Positions 32,431 to 42,751 are shown, numbered from the stretch's first letter. The stretch: 64,000 nt of DNA from Butyrivibrio sp. NC2007 (GCF_000421405.1 NZ_ATWY01000007.1:62001-126000), one strand, 5' to 3'. The notes: generated by a model not told the origin, from the sequence alone. A program made the numbers and translations.

Positions 32431-33120
32431 ATGACTGCTCAGGGCATCAGAGAGAAGCTGTTTGAGCTTCAGGATGAGAAATACAGGGATTTTCAGCAGG
32501 GACTCATACCGACAGTGGAGCAGAAGGAGTTTATAGGTATCAGAACCCCTGCGCTCAGAAAGCTGGCAAAAGAGCTGTATAAGGCAGGAGAGCTGGATGA
32601 GTTCTTTAATGATCTTCCTCATAAATACTTTGATGAGAATCAGCTCCATGCCTTTGCAATATCTGAGATCAAAGATTTTGATGAGTGCATGAAGGCTTTG
32701 GAAACTTTTCTTCCCTTTGTTGATAACTGGGCAACTTCCGACCAGATGTCGCCTAAGGTATTTAAGAAAAATAAGGAAGAGCTCTTTTCCCATATAAAGA
32801 AGTGGCTACAGTCTGATCACACTTATACCGTCAGGTTTGGAATCGGAATGCTTATGCAGCATTTCCTTGATGAGGACTTTGATCTGTCATATCCTGAGAT
32901 GGTTGCAAAGATCCGTTCCGATGAGTACTACATCAACATGATGATTGCCTGGTATTTCGCCACAGCCCTTGCTAAACAGTACGAGAGCATACTTCCATTT
33001 ATTGAGGAAAAGAGGCTTTCTCCCTGGACTCACAACAAGGCAATACAGAAATCTGTGGAGAGTTATCGCATCACAGATGAGCAAAAGACATATTTACGTA
33101 GACTAAAAATTAAAATCTGA
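32431..33120 (+). CDS. DNA alkylation repair protein (AlkC/AlkD-like)
   Basis: The 229-residue protein is all helical. It has IPTVEQKEFIGIRTPALRKLAKEL near the start and YYINMMIAWYFATALAKQY in the second half, the HEAT-like repeats of AlkD-type glycosylases that excise alkylated purines. An acidic Asp in the FVDNWATSDQM segment fits the catalytic region. A single gene with no operon partners. Confidence 0.85.
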   Translation: MTAQGIREKLFELQDEKYRDFQQGLIPTVEQKEFIGIRTPALRKLAKELYKAGELDEFFNDLPHKYFDENQLHAFAISEIKDFDECMKALETFLPFVDNWATSDQMSPKVFKKNKEELFSHIKKWLQSDHTYTVRFGIGMLMQHFLDEDFDLSYPEMVAKIRSDEYYINMMIAWYFATALAKQYESILPFIEEKRLSPWTHNKAIQKSVESYRITDEQKTYLRRLKIKI

Positions 33121-33126
33121 TATAAT
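33118..33126 (+). promoter_or_regulatory. extended -10 element for the 33171 gene
   Basis: TG-A-TATAAT overlaps the stop codon of the AlkD-like gene, 45 bases before the next ATG. Confidence 0.5.
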
Positions 33127-33170
33127 AGTATTCTTGGCTTTTTTAAATTTAAATAAGGAGGAAAAAAATA

Positions 33171-33461
33171 ATGGGAGTCAATTCAATCGACGCAGAGGAC
33201 GATCAGTTTGCATATCGTTATGACACACAGCTTCTTATTGACAGAAGAGACAAAGACCTCGATGAGGATGAGATAGCAGATTACATCACTGAGAATTTTG
33301 AGGGAAACAGCCTTATTGCTGCAGGTGATGAGGACCTTGTTAAGATTCATTTCCATACCAATGAGCCCTGGAAGGTTTTGGAGTATTGCAATACTGTTGG
33401 AGAGATTTATGACATCGTTGTCGAAGACATGATTCGTCAGTCTTCCGGAAAGCAAGGCTGA
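33171..33461 (+). CDS. stand-alone FakA-like C-terminal segment protein
   Basis: The 96-residue protein reads FAYRYDTQLLIDRRD, then GNSLIAAGDEDLVKIHFHTNEPWKVLEYCNTVGEIYDIVVEDM. This closely resembles an internal segment of FakA (YloV, the DAK2-domain fatty acid kinase subunit): GDSLVVVGDEDLVKVHVHT-type sequence. A full FakA is about 550 residues, so this is a free-standing fragment with its own AAGGAGGA site and promoter. It may be a remnant or a small adaptor. The assignment is from memory of the family pattern. Confidence 0.65.
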   Translation: MGVNSIDAEDDQFAYRYDTQLLIDRRDKDLDEDEIADYITENFEGNSLIAAGDEDLVKIHFHTNEPWKVLEYCNTVGEIYDIVVEDMIRQSSGKQG

Positions 33462-33499
33462 TACTGGACTTTAACGTGGTGCAGTTATACAGAGTTTCC

Positions 33500-33528
33500 T
33501 TGCTAAATGTGCCCGTATACAGTATAAT
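33500..33528 (+). promoter_or_regulatory. promoter for the M3 peptidase gene
   Basis: TTGCTA, a 17-base spacer and TATAAT lie 50 bases before the ATG at 33579. Confidence 0.7.
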
Positions 33529-33578
33529 GGTTTGGTGATTTTTATAGAAATTTAATAATTTGAAAGAGAGTTTACTAT

Positions 33579-35255
33579 ATGAAGTGCTCAGAAATGCCAT
33601 ACAACAGAGTTGATATGGATGAGGTAAAAAAGTTTTTTGAACAGCTCATCACAGACAGCAAAAATGCCAAAAGCGGTGAAGAGCAGTTTGAGCTTCATAA
33701 AAAATATTATGAGTTCATGGCTGATGTTTGGACAAACATCAAGCTTGGAGTCTTCAGACACAACATCGATACAACAGAGGAGTTCTATTCTAAAGAGAAC
33801 GACTATATTGATGAGATCACGCCTATGATCTCCAAGTATGCAAACGATTATAATAAGGTACTCTTTGAGTCACCTTACAGACCCTACCTTGAGGAGAAGA
33901 TCAGCAAGGTAGCATTTAAGAACATAGAGCTTGCCAACAAGTCAATCGATGACAAGATCCTTCCTCTTATGCAGGAAGAGAACGCTCTTATCAGTAAGTA
34001 TGACAAGCTGATAGCATCTGCCAAGATCATGTTTGACGGAGGAGAGTGCAATATATCACTTCTTCGCAAGTACCTTACCAGTGAGGACAGAGATACCAGA
34101 AAGCGTGCCTGGAAGGCTCTTTCCGATTACTTTATGTCAGTGACCGACGAGATCGATGACATCTATGACAAGCTGGTCAAGAACAGAACACAGCAGGCTA
34201 AAGAGCTGGGCTATGATAATTACGTAGAACTCGGCTACAACAGAATGAACAGAAACTCTTACAGAAGAGCTGAGGTTGAGAACTTCCGTAAGCAGATCAA
34301 AGAGTCTTTTGTTCCCTTTGTATGCAAGATCCAGGAGCAGAGGAAGAAGCAGATCGGCGTAGACGAGCTTAAGTATTACGACAACGATATGTTCTTTAAG
34401 AACGGTAATCCTAAGCCCACAGGAACTCCTGAAGAGATCATGAAGGCCGGACAGGAGATGTACAAAGAGCTTTCTCCTGAGACAGCGGAGTTCTTTGATT
34501 TCATGATTGAGAACGAGCTCTTCGATGTTCTTGGACGCAAGACCAAGAAGGCCGGCGGATACATGGATTTCCTTCCCAAGTACAAGTCACCCATCATCTT
34601 TGCTAATTTCAACGGAACCAGCGGAGATGTGGATGTTATCACCCACGAGTGCGGACATGCATTCCAGGGTTATGTTACAAGAAATGATGAGATAGTTGAG
34701 CACAATGACATCACCATGGAGACAGCAGAGATCCACTCCATGTCCATGGAATACTTCACCTACGGATGGATGGACAAGTTCTTCGGTGACAGAGCAGATG
34801 ACTATTTCACAATGCATCTTCAGGATTCTGTAACTTTCATCCCTTACGGATGTATGGTTGATGAGTTCCAGCACATTGTATATGACAAGCCTGAGATGAC
34901 TCCCGCAGAGAGGAAGCAGGTTTGGAAAGACCTTGAGAAGACCTACAGACCATGGCTTGACTTTGACGGTGATGAGTTCTTCGGAGAGGGCGGATACTGG
35001 CAGAGACAGGGACACATCTTCTGGAATCCTTTCTACTATATTGATTATGTTCTTGCCAGCGTTGTAGCTATGCAGTTCAAGGTATGGATGGACAAGGACT
35101 ACCAGGATGCCTGGAAGCACTACTTGCAGCTCTGCAAGCTTTCAGCTAAGGACTTCTACGAGCCTATGCTTGATGAAGTCGGACTTAAGAGCCCATTTAA
35201 GGACGGAACCATTAAGGAACTGGCAGATGATATGAATGCCAAGATCTTTGGTTAA
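33579..35255 (+). CDS. M3 family oligoendopeptidase (PepF-like)
   Basis: The 558-residue cytoplasmic protein has the M3 zinc site THECGHAFQ (H356, E357, H360), with the third ligand in the following ETAEIHSMSMEY helix. The C-terminal half has the expected GYWQRQGHIFWNPFYYIDY near residue 470. M3 peptidases cut oligopeptides of about 6-20 residues. It lies directly upstream of an oligopeptide ABC transporter, so it probably processes the imported peptides. Confidence 0.92.
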   Translation: MKCSEMPYNRVDMDEVKKFFEQLITDSKNAKSGEEQFELHKKYYEFMADVWTNIKLGVFRHNIDTTEEFYSKENDYIDEITPMISKYANDYNKVLFESPYRPYLEEKISKVAFKNIELANKSIDDKILPLMQEENALISKYDKLIASAKIMFDGGECNISLLRKYLTSEDRDTRKRAWKALSDYFMSVTDEIDDIYDKLVKNRTQQAKELGYDNYVELGYNRMNRNSYRRAEVENFRKQIKESFVPFVCKIQEQRKKQIGVDELKYYDNDMFFKNGNPKPTGTPEEIMKAGQEMYKELSPETAEFFDFMIENELFDVLGRKTKKAGGYMDFLPKYKSPIIFANFNGTSGDVDVITHECGHAFQGYVTRNDEIVEHNDITMETAEIHSMSMEYFTYGWMDKFFGDRADDYFTMHLQDSVTFIPYGCMVDEFQHIVYDKPEMTPAERKQVWKDLEKTYRPWLDFDGDEFFGEGGYWQRQGHIFWNPFYYIDYVLASVVAMQFKVWMDKDYQDAWKHYLQLCKLSAKDFYEPMLDEVGLKSPFKDGTIKELADDMNAKIFG

Positions 35256-35322
35256 TATGATTTATTTGTCTTTCTATATTTCTATGAGGGGCATTTAAAT
35301 AAATACAAAAGGAGGAATGTTT

Positions 35323-37716
35323 ATGAAAAACAGAAACAAAGTGTTGTCTGTACTTCTTGCTACATCTCTTGTTCTTGGAACAGCAGCTTGTGGCGCACAG
35401 CAGCCCGCATCTGACAATACAGGCGCTGATACACAGCAGGCAACAGAAAACACCGGTGATCAGGCAACTGAAGCCGCTTCTACAGAAGAAGTAGCATCTG
35501 GTTCTGACGCACCACTGGTAATCGCATCTGACGATTTTTCAGAGAAATTCAGCGAGTTCTTTGCTGCATCCGTACCGGATCAGCGTGTAGCTGATTTCAC
35601 ATCAGTAGCTCTTCTCGGCAATGACCGTGCAGGTGAGCTCATCTACAACGGTATCGAGGGAGAGACTAAGACTTACAACGGAACTGATTACACCTATCAG
35701 GGAATCGCTGATTGTGTTGTAACAGAGAACGCTGACGGAACAGTTGACTATGAGTTCAAGCTTCGTGAGGGCGTTAAGTTCTCAGATGGTGAGGAGCTCA
35801 CAGCTGATGACGTAATCTTTTCATATTATGTTTACATTGATCCTTCATACGACGGAAGTGCTTCAACATACGCTCTTCCTATCAAAGGTCTTGCAGAGTA
35901 CAGAAGCGGATCAGATACACTCTTTAACCTTCTTGTTAAGGGCGGAGCTGATAACACAGACTTCACATTTGTAACAGAAGATCAGCAGAAGAAGTTCTTC
36001 GAGACAGATCTTCCTGAGGCAGGTGCTAAGTTTGCTCAGTCAATCGCAGACTACTGCACAGCTAAGGGTTATCTTGCAGCTACAGAGGCAGTTGCTAAGG
36101 CAGACATCGCTAACGCAATGGCTAACTGGGGCTTTGCTAAGGATAACGAGGACGGAACAATCACAACTGCTGCAACAGGAACAACATTTGATGTTGCAGG
36201 CGGACAGGCTCCTACAGCAGAAGATTTCTGGAATGAGATGATGGCATCTTACGAAGGAGATGTTGTTACTCTTTCTGACACAGAGCAGGCTGATTCAGGA
36301 ATCCTTGATTTCCTTTCAGATGACTACAAGGTTGCTATTGAGACAGGTGATTCTGTAGATCACGTTGAAGGTATTCAGAAGGTTGATGACCACACTGTAA
36401 AGATTACTCTTACAGAGGTTGATGCTACAGCTATTTACCAGCTCGCAATCATGGTATCACCTATGCACTACTATGGTGATCCTTCAAAGTATGATTATGA
36501 CAACAACAAGTTCGGATTTGAGAAGGGTGACCTTTCAAGCGTTCGTGCTAAGACAACAACTCCTATGGGAGCTGGCCCTTACAAGTTCGAGAAGTTCGAG
36601 AACAAGATCGTTTACATGACAGCTAACGAGAACTACTGGGAAGGTGTTCCTGTAACTAAGAACCTTCAGTTCAAGGTTACATCAAATGCTGATAAGGAGA
36701 GCGGTGTAGTTCAGGGTACAGTTGATATCTCTGATCCTTCAGCTTCTAAGTCAGCTCTTGAGCAGATCGCCGGCGAGAACTCAAACGGTGAGCTCTCAGG
36801 TGACAAGCTCACAACAGTTCTTACAGACTACAGAGGATACGGTTACATCGGTATGAACTCTGAGAACGTTTGTGTAGGCGGAGAGAACGGCAGCGAGGCT
36901 TCTAAGAACCTTAGAAAGGCTATCGCAACTGTAATTTCAGTTTACCGTGACGTAACAATTGATTCTTACTACGGCGAAGCTGCTTCAGTTATCAACTATC
37001 CTATTTCTAACACATCATGGGCAGCTCCTCAGGCTTCAGATCCTGATTACAAGGTAGCATTCTCTGTTGATGTAAACGGAAATGATATCTACACAGCAGG
37101 CATGAGCGAGGATGAGAAGTATGCAGCAGCTCTTGAGGCAGCTCTTGGCTACTTCGAGGCAGCAGGTTACACAGTAACAGACGGTAAGCTTACAGCAGCT
37201 CCTGAAGGTGCTAAGCTTGGTTACGAAGTAATGATCGGTGGCGGCGGATCAGGTGATCACCCTTCATTCGGTATCCTTACAGCAGCTTCTGAGTCACTTA
37301 AGACCATCGGCTTTGATCTTCAGATCAACGACCTTTCAGACACATCCATCCTTTGGAATGCTCTTGAGGCCGGCACAGCAGAGCTCTGGTGTGCAGCTTG
37401 GCAGACAACTCTTGATCCTGATATGTTCCAGATCTATCACTCAGAGGGTGGTAGCGCAGGTCATTACAGAATCTACTCAGATGAGCTTGATAAGCTCGTT
37501 CTTGAGGCAAGAACTGTAACAGATCAGGCAGTTCGTAAGGCTCTTTACAAAGAGGCTCTTGACTTCGTTGTTGATTTTGCATGTGAGATCCCTGTATATC
37601 AGAGACAGGATTGCAACATATTCAGCACAGAGAGAATCAATGTTGACACTATCACACCTGATCAGACAACATACTACACATATCTCAACGAGATTCATAA
37701 GATTGCTATGAACTAA
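35323..37716 (+). CDS. oppA: oligopeptide ABC transporter substrate-binding lipoprotein
   Basis: The 797-residue protein begins MKNRNKVLSVLLATSLVL and has lipobox GTAAC, followed by a Thr/Gln/Glu-rich linker. The family 5 binding fold is seen in EFKLREGVKFSDGEELTADDV near residue 145 and YRIYSDELDKLVLEARTVTD near the C-terminus. Typical OppA is about 540 residues; the excess includes an Ala-rich stretch near residues 225-330. Strongly biased codons indicate high expression. The ATG seven bases after GGAGG is chosen over one only one base away. A perfect palindrome follows the gene. Confidence 0.9.
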   Translation: MKNRNKVLSVLLATSLVLGTAACGAQQPASDNTGADTQQATENTGDQATEAASTEEVASGSDAPLVIASDDFSEKFSEFFAASVPDQRVADFTSVALLGNDRAGELIYNGIEGETKTYNGTDYTYQGIADCVVTENADGTVDYEFKLREGVKFSDGEELTADDVIFSYYVYIDPSYDGSASTYALPIKGLAEYRSGSDTLFNLLVKGGADNTDFTFVTEDQQKKFFETDLPEAGAKFAQSIADYCTAKGYLAATEAVAKADIANAMANWGFAKDNEDGTITTAATGTTFDVAGGQAPTAEDFWNEMMASYEGDVVTLSDTEQADSGILDFLSDDYKVAIETGDSVDHVEGIQKVDDHTVKITLTEVDATAIYQLAIMVSPMHYYGDPSKYDYDNNKFGFEKGDLSSVRAKTTTPMGAGPYKFEKFENKIVYMTANENYWEGVPVTKNLQFKVTSNADKESGVVQGTVDISDPSASKSALEQIAGENSNGELSGDKLTTVLTDYRGYGYIGMNSENVCVGGENGSEASKNLRKAIATVISVYRDVTIDSYYGEAASVINYPISNTSWAAPQASDPDYKVAFSVDVNGNDIYTAGMSEDEKYAAALEAALGYFEAAGYTVTDGKLTAAPEGAKLGYEVMIGGGGSGDHPSFGILTAASESLKTIGFDLQINDLSDTSILWNALEAGTAELWCAAWQTTLDPDMFQIYHSEGGSAGHYRIYSDELDKLVLEARTVTDQAVRKALYKEALDFVVDFACEIPVYQRQDCNIFSTERINVDTITPDQTTYYTYLNEIHKIAMN

Positions 37717-37757
37717 GTTTTAGCGGAAAATCCGTAAATTATGCTTTATTTGGTAGC

Positions 37758-37789
37758 AAATCGCAGTGCACAGCTGTGCACTGCGATTT
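37758..37789. terminator. 32-bp perfect palindrome between oppA and oppB
   Basis: AAATCGCAGTGCACAG is followed immediately by its exact reverse complement. There is no T-run, so it is more likely an mRNA-stabilising stem protecting the oppA transcript or a partial terminator than a full stop. This would keep the binding protein in excess over the permease. Confidence 0.6.
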
Positions 37790-37837
37790 CTGCGCCAAAA
37801 GATTTTGTTTTTCTACTAGATAAGGAGCACCATTACA

Positions 37838-38824
37838 ATGAAGAAGTTTATAATTAGAAGACTGCTTATATCTGTTGTTCTTCTATTCTTTGTATCTATG
37901 ATCATTTATACAATAATGCGTCTGATGCCTACATCTTACGTGGAGACTCAGGCAATGACCCTTGCCCAGAGACCCGGATCAAAGTCATTTCAGGAGTGGG
38001 TTGATCAGCTCAACGCACAGTATGGTCTGGATACCGGCATAGTTCAGGGATACTTCAGATGGCTATCTAAAGCGATTAGACTGGATTTTGGAGATTCCTG
38101 GTATTTCAATCAGCCTGTTCTTCAGAAGTTCTCCAGTGTTATCTGGTATTCATTCGGACTCGGACTTGCTGCATTTATTATTGAGATCTTAATTGCTATT
38201 CCTGCCGGAATCGTAGCAGCAAGAAAACAGTATTCAATTGCAGACTACGCAATAACAGTTATTGCACTCATCGGTATTTCACTGCCGAGCTTTTTCTTTG
38301 CGACAATTTTGAAATATGTCTTTTCCATCAGACTCGGATGGGTTGATCTGTACGGTATCGTAAGCCGTATGCATGAGACTATGTCCGATGCGGGAAAAGT
38401 TTTAGATATGGTTAAGCATATGGTACTTCCTACACTTACACTTGTCGTTGTAAGTATCGGATCCCTTATGCGTTATACACGTGCCAACATGCTCGAGGTT
38501 CTGAATTCTGATTACATCAGAACAGCAAGAGCAAAAGGTCTTCCTGAGAACAAGGTTATCAATCACCATGCCTTCAGGAACACACTTATTCCTATCGTTA
38601 CACTTCTCGGTGGATCACTTCCGGGACTCTTTGGTGGTGCTATGATCACTGAGACTCTCTATCAGATCCCCGGAATAGGATATACTTTCTATCAGTGCGT
38701 AACTCAGGGAGATATTCCTTTTGTTATGTTCTACATGGTATTTATGGCTGTTCTTATTCTTTTAGGCAACCTCATCGCAGATATCACATATGCTCTTGTT
38801 GATCCAAGAGTACGAGTAAATTAA
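37838..38824 (+). CDS. oppB: oligopeptide ABC transporter permease OppB
   Basis: The 328-residue protein has six membrane helices, starting with one at residues 9-30. It carries the permease EAA loop near residue 225 (LEVLNSDYIRTARAKGLPENKVINHHAFRN). IGISLPSFFFATILKYVFS and PGLFGGAMITETLYQIPGIG are classic DppB/OppB segments. It follows oppA after the palindrome, and oppC begins 18 bases downstream. Confidence 0.93.
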   Translation: MKKFIIRRLLISVVLLFFVSMIIYTIMRLMPTSYVETQAMTLAQRPGSKSFQEWVDQLNAQYGLDTGIVQGYFRWLSKAIRLDFGDSWYFNQPVLQKFSSVIWYSFGLGLAAFIIEILIAIPAGIVAARKQYSIADYAITVIALIGISLPSFFFATILKYVFSIRLGWVDLYGIVSRMHETMSDAGKVLDMVKHMVLPTLTLVVVSIGSLMRYTRANMLEVLNSDYIRTARAKGLPENKVINHHAFRNTLIPIVTLLGGSLPGLFGGAMITETLYQIPGIGYTFYQCVTQGDIPFVMFYMVFMAVLILLGNLIADITYALVDPRVRVN

Positions 38825-38841
38825 GAAAGGAGGAAGAAGAA

Positions 38842-40503
38842 ATGGCTAACGAAAATATTGAGAAAAAAGATATGAGCCTTGATGATGCAAACAGAGTCAG
38901 AGTTCTTTCTCCCGGAATGATGGTCTTTAAGAGATTCATCAGAAACAAGCTCGCTATTGTAGGTATCGTTATTATAGTATTTATGTTCCTGTTCTCATTT
39001 GTGGGAGGCCTTTTAAATCCTTATTCACAGAGTCAGGTATTCTATACAACAGAGCAGATCCTTAAGGATTATGCCGGAGCAACAGCTATAGATCAGTATC
39101 AGATCTATCAGGTAGATGGAGTAAAGCTTCCATCAGATATTTATTCAAAGACACTTATTGCTGCTTCCACAAACAAGTTCGTATTTGAGACCAGAGACGG
39201 TTCACTTTTAGGACTCGGAAATGTAGGAGAGGGCGTATACCGTATCTTCTCTTTGGAAGAAGTAAACATGCTTCTTAAAAAGAATGCTGCTTATGATGAA
39301 GCAGTAGCAGCAGGTGAGAACTTCTTTGTTGACAAAGACGGTAAGACTTATGTTTTCCAGGACAATGGTGACCCAATGCCATCTGTTTATGAAGCAACAG
39401 AGATGGGCGTAGCTGCCATGAAGTCTTTTACAACCTATGAAAAGGATGCCAAGCTTTCATACGAATTCTACTGCGGCGCTCTGACAGCCGTTGCTGATGG
39501 AGAGAAGTCTTTTGAAGCAGACGGCAAGACATATTCCGTTGATGGAGATGTCATTACTGATGGCACTACAGAAGTAGCTCTTGTTTCAGACGTCAACTTC
39601 AACGCTGCCAATGCAGGTGTGTTCATCAGCCCTGCATACAAGGAGGCTGCTATGGCTGCTATCGAGGCTGGACAGACTTCCTTCACCTTCGCTGATGAAG
39701 ACGGAACCGAGATCGAGTACAGGATTGAGAACAAGAACGGACAGTACACCTTCAGAAGATTCCAGGAGACACGAGTTATCGATACATACGCAAGACCTTC
39801 AGCTAAGCACTGGGTTGGTACAGACGCTAACGGCATGGACCTTCTTGCAAGACTTATGTACGGTGGACGTATCTCACTTCTTATCGGATTCGTTGTAATC
39901 TTCATTGAGGTGTTCATCGGAATGATCATCGGTGGTATCGCAGGCTTCTTCGGAGGCTGGGTAGATAACCTCCTGATGCGTATAGTAGATGTGGTTTACT
40001 GTATTCCTACAATGCCTCTTTACCTGATCCTTGGTTCAATCATGGACTACTATCAGGCAAGCGCAACAACACGTATTTACATGCTCTGCGTTATCATGGC
40101 TGTTATCGGATGGGTTGGTATTGCCCGTATCGTAAGAGGACAGATCCTCTCTCTTCGTGAGCAGGAGTTCATGGTTGCAGCAGAAGCAACAGGTATCAGT
40201 ACTTACAGACGTATCTTTAAGCACCTTATTCCAAACGTAGTTCCACAGCTTATCGTATTCGCAAGTATGGGACTTGGTGATGTTATCCTTGCAGAGGCTA
40301 CACTTTCATTCCTGGGACTTGGTATCAAGTATCCTGCAGCTTCCTGGGGATCAATCATCAACGCGGTTAATGATTCTTACGTTATGAGCAATTATGTATT
40401 TGTTTGGCTTCCTGCCGGCGTATTCATCCTGCTTACGGTTCTTGCCTTTAACTTTATAGGTGACGGACTTCGTGATGCGTTTGATCCAAAGATGAAGAGG
40501 TGA
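38842..40503 (+). CDS. oppC: oligopeptide ABC transporter permease OppC with large insertion
   Basis: The 553-residue protein has its first membrane helix at residues 36-56. An insertion of about 250 residues (about 62-315) then precedes the normal permease core, which starts at WVGTDANGMDLLARLMYGGR near residue 324. The EAA loop is REQEFMVAAEATGISTYRRI. Normal OppC is about 300 residues. The insertion contains repeated short units such as FFVDKDGKTYVFQDNGD, SFEADGKTYSVDGDV and SFTFADEDGTEIEYRI, suggesting strand-rich modules placed outside the membrane. It may contact the enlarged binding protein. Confidence 0.9.
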   Translation: MANENIEKKDMSLDDANRVRVLSPGMMVFKRFIRNKLAIVGIVIIVFMFLFSFVGGLLNPYSQSQVFYTTEQILKDYAGATAIDQYQIYQVDGVKLPSDIYSKTLIAASTNKFVFETRDGSLLGLGNVGEGVYRIFSLEEVNMLLKKNAAYDEAVAAGENFFVDKDGKTYVFQDNGDPMPSVYEATEMGVAAMKSFTTYEKDAKLSYEFYCGALTAVADGEKSFEADGKTYSVDGDVITDGTTEVALVSDVNFNAANAGVFISPAYKEAAMAAIEAGQTSFTFADEDGTEIEYRIENKNGQYTFRRFQETRVIDTYARPSAKHWVGTDANGMDLLARLMYGGRISLLIGFVVIFIEVFIGMIIGGIAGFFGGWVDNLLMRIVDVVYCIPTMPLYLILGSIMDYYQASATTRIYMLCVIMAVIGWVGIARIVRGQILSLREQEFMVAAEATGISTYRRIFKHLIPNVVPQLIVFASMGLGDVILAEATLSFLGLGIKYPAASWGSIINAVNDSYVMSNYVFVWLPAGVFILLTVLAFNFIGDGLRDAFDPKMKR

Positions 40504-40508
40504 TAAAG

Positions 40509-41645
40509 ATGGCTAAAAAGGATAATTATATTTCTGCCAGGGAGTCGAGAAGGATTTCAAGAGAAAACCGTAAGATCACTGCAGCAATTGAGAAAAAGAG
40601 AAACAGAAAAAACATTCCGGAGAGCGAGTATGTTACTCAGATGAAGAATCCGGATAACTGTGTAGAGTTTGATAATGTACACACATATTTCTTTACAGAT
40701 ATAGGAACAGTTAAGGCCGTTGACGGTGTTTCCTTCGAAGTACCAACAGGTAAGACTGTAGGTATCGTTGGTGAGTCAGGATGCGGAAAGAGTGTAACTT
40801 CTCTTTCACTTATGCAGCTGGTTCAGCGCCCTTCAGGACAGACTGTCGAGGGTGAGATCAGATTCAACACCGGAGATAAGGCTATTAACGTAGTAAATGC
40901 ACCTGCATCTTACATGCAGAAGCTCCGTGGTAATTCCATGGGTATGATCTTCCAGGAGCCTATGACCAGCCTTAATCCTGTATTCAGGATCGGCGATCAG
41001 GTTGATGAGGTTATTAAGCTTCACAACCCTGATATGAGCGCTGATGATGTTAAGGCAAGAACACTTGAGATGCTTCAGCTTGTTGGTATTGCCAACAAGG
41101 AGGGCGTTTACAAAATGTATCCTCATGAGCTTTCAGGTGGTATGAGACAGCGTGTCATGATCGCTATGGCTCTTGCCTGCGATCCTAAGCTTATCATTGC
41201 CGATGAGCCTACGACAGCTCTTGATGTTACAATTCAGGCTCAGATCCTTGACCTTCTGCGTGATCTTAAGGACAAGATCAATTCATCTATCATGCTCATC
41301 ACCCATGACCTTGGCGTTGTAGCTGAGATGGCTGATTTCGTTGTTGTTATGTACGCCGGAAGAGTAGTAGAAAAAGGTACTGCTACAGAGATCTTCAAGG
41401 ATCCAAGACATCCTTATACCATCGGACTTATGAATTCAAAGCCCGTGGTTGGTAAGCACGTAGATAAGCTCTACAGCATACCCGGTAATGTTCCTAATCC
41501 TATTGATATGCCCAATTATTGCTATTTCAAGGATAGATGTGAGATGTGCACAGAAAAGTGTAACGGCGCTTATCCTAAGACTTATAAGGTATCACCTACA
41601 CATGAGGTTGCCTGCTACAGATGTGAGGAAGGAGGGCTTAACTGA
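40509..41645 (+). CDS. oppD: oligopeptide ABC transporter ATP-binding protein OppD
   Basis: The 378-residue protein has a basic N-terminal extension of about 45 residues, then Walker A GESGCGKS, signature LSGGMRQR, and Walker [13 protein letters not shown] cysteine-rich C-terminus, [14 protein letters not shown], is the Opp/Dpp C-terminal domain that in some members binds an Fe-S cluster. The ATG eight bases after AGAGG is preferred to the overlapping GTG. Its stop overlaps the oppF ATG by one base. Confidence 0.93.
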   Translation: MAKKDNYISARESRRISRENRKITAAIEKKRNRKNIPESEYVTQMKNPDNCVEFDNVHTYFFTDIGTVKAVDGVSFEVPTGKTVGIVGESGCGKSVTSLSLMQLVQRPSGQTVEGEIRFNTGDKAINVVNAPASYMQKLRGNSMGMIFQEPMTSLNPVFRIGDQVDEVIKLHNPDMSADDVKARTLEMLQLVGIANKEGVYKMYPHELSGGMRQRVMIAMALACDPKLIIADEPTTALDVTIQAQILDLLRDLKDKINSSIMLITHDLGVVAEMADFVVVMYAGRVVEKGTATEIFKDPRHPYTIGLMNSKPVVGKHVDKLYSIPGNVPNPIDMPNYCYFKDRCEMCTEKCNGAYPKTYKVSPTHEVACYRCEEGGLN

Positions 41646-42616
41646 TGGAAAATATATTAGAAGTTAAAAACCTCAAGAAATACTTCCCCATAAAGGGCGG
41701 CTTCTTTGGAGGCGTTACAGGAGAAGTTAAGGCTGTTGACGATGTTTCTTTTACAATCAAAAAAGGAACAACAATGGGACTCGTTGGAGAGTCAGGCTGT
41801 GGTAAGTCAACAACAGGACGTACAATCTTAAGACTTATTGAGAAGACTTCAGGAGATATCATCTTCAACGGTCAGGATATCAGTACGCTTGATAAGAAGC
41901 AGCTCCGCGAGCTCAGAACCAAGATGCAGATCATCTTCCAGGATCCGTACTCATCTCTTTCACCAAGACTTCCTATCGGTGAAATCATTGGAGAGGCTGT
42001 AAGAGAGCACGGACTTGTACCTGCATCAGAGTATGATGAGTACATCAGCAATATCATGAAGGAGTGCGGACTTCAGGAATACCACAAGGACAGATATCCT
42101 CATGAGTTCTCCGGCGGACAGAGACAGCGTATCTGTATCGCAAGAGCCCTTGCTCTTAAGCCTGAGTTTGTTGTATGTGATGAGCCTGTATCAGCGCTTG
42201 ATGTTTCTATCCAGGCACAGATCATTAACCTTTTAAAGCAGCTTCAGGAAGACAGAGGACTTACATATCTGTTCATTTCGCATGACCTTTCTGTAGTTGA
42301 GCACATTTCCGATACTATTGGCGTAATGTATCTTGGAAATCTGGTTGAGACAGGTAATACAGAGGATATCTTTGCAAATCCTCTGCACCCATATACAAAG
42401 GCATTGTTCTCTGCAATTCCAATGCCTGATCCTGATATCAAGAAGGACAGAATCCTGCTTCAGGGAGACATTCCTTCACCTGCAAACCCACCTAAGGGCT
42501 GCAAGTTCCATACAAGATGTTCTCAGTGTATGGCTAAGTGTAAAGAGGTTGCTCCTACTCCTAAGGATATGGGAAACGGACACGCTGTTTGCTGCCATCT
42601 TTACGATGAAAACTGA
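41645..42616 (+). CDS. oppF: oligopeptide ABC transporter ATP-binding protein OppF
   Basis: The 323-residue protein has Walker [10 protein letters not shown], signature FSGGQRQR, Walker [10 protein letters not shown], and a C-terminal [14 protein letters not shown] motif. It is paired with OppD in one heterodimeric ATPase. It is translationally coupled to oppD and followed by a terminator, closing the opp operon. Confidence 0.94.
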   Translation: MENILEVKNLKKYFPIKGGFFGGVTGEVKAVDDVSFTIKKGTTMGLVGESGCGKSTTGRTILRLIEKTSGDIIFNGQDISTLDKKQLRELRTKMQIIFQDPYSSLSPRLPIGEIIGEAVREHGLVPASEYDEYISNIMKECGLQEYHKDRYPHEFSGGQRQRICIARALALKPEFVVCDEPVSALDVSIQAQIINLLKQLQEDRGLTYLFISHDLSVVEHISDTIGVMYLGNLVETGNTEDIFANPLHPYTKALFSAIPMPDPDIKKDRILLQGDIPSPANPPKGCKFHTRCSQCMAKCKEVAPTPKDMGNGHAVCCHLYDEN

Positions 42617-42645
42617 TCATTTTGGAAACTGAATAAGTAATGCAT

Positions 42646-42672
42646 AAAAGGCGGTGAAAATCGCCTTTTTTT
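42646..42672 (+). terminator. intrinsic terminator after the opp operon
   Basis: AAAAGGCG pairs with CGCCTTTT around GTGAAAAT and ends in seven T. Confidence 0.88.
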
Positions 42673-42751
42673 GCGGAAAAAAAGCCGTTTTTATGGTAAT
42701 ATAAAAATAGATTATTATGTTAAATTTTATTTTAAGAAAAAGGGGATAATT

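Noticed and set aside
42671..42751. N-terminal extension of the large oxidoreductase
   Set aside because: The extra 27 codons overlap the opp terminator and are Lys/Tyr/Phe-rich without family similarity. The ATG at 42752 follows AAAGGGG.
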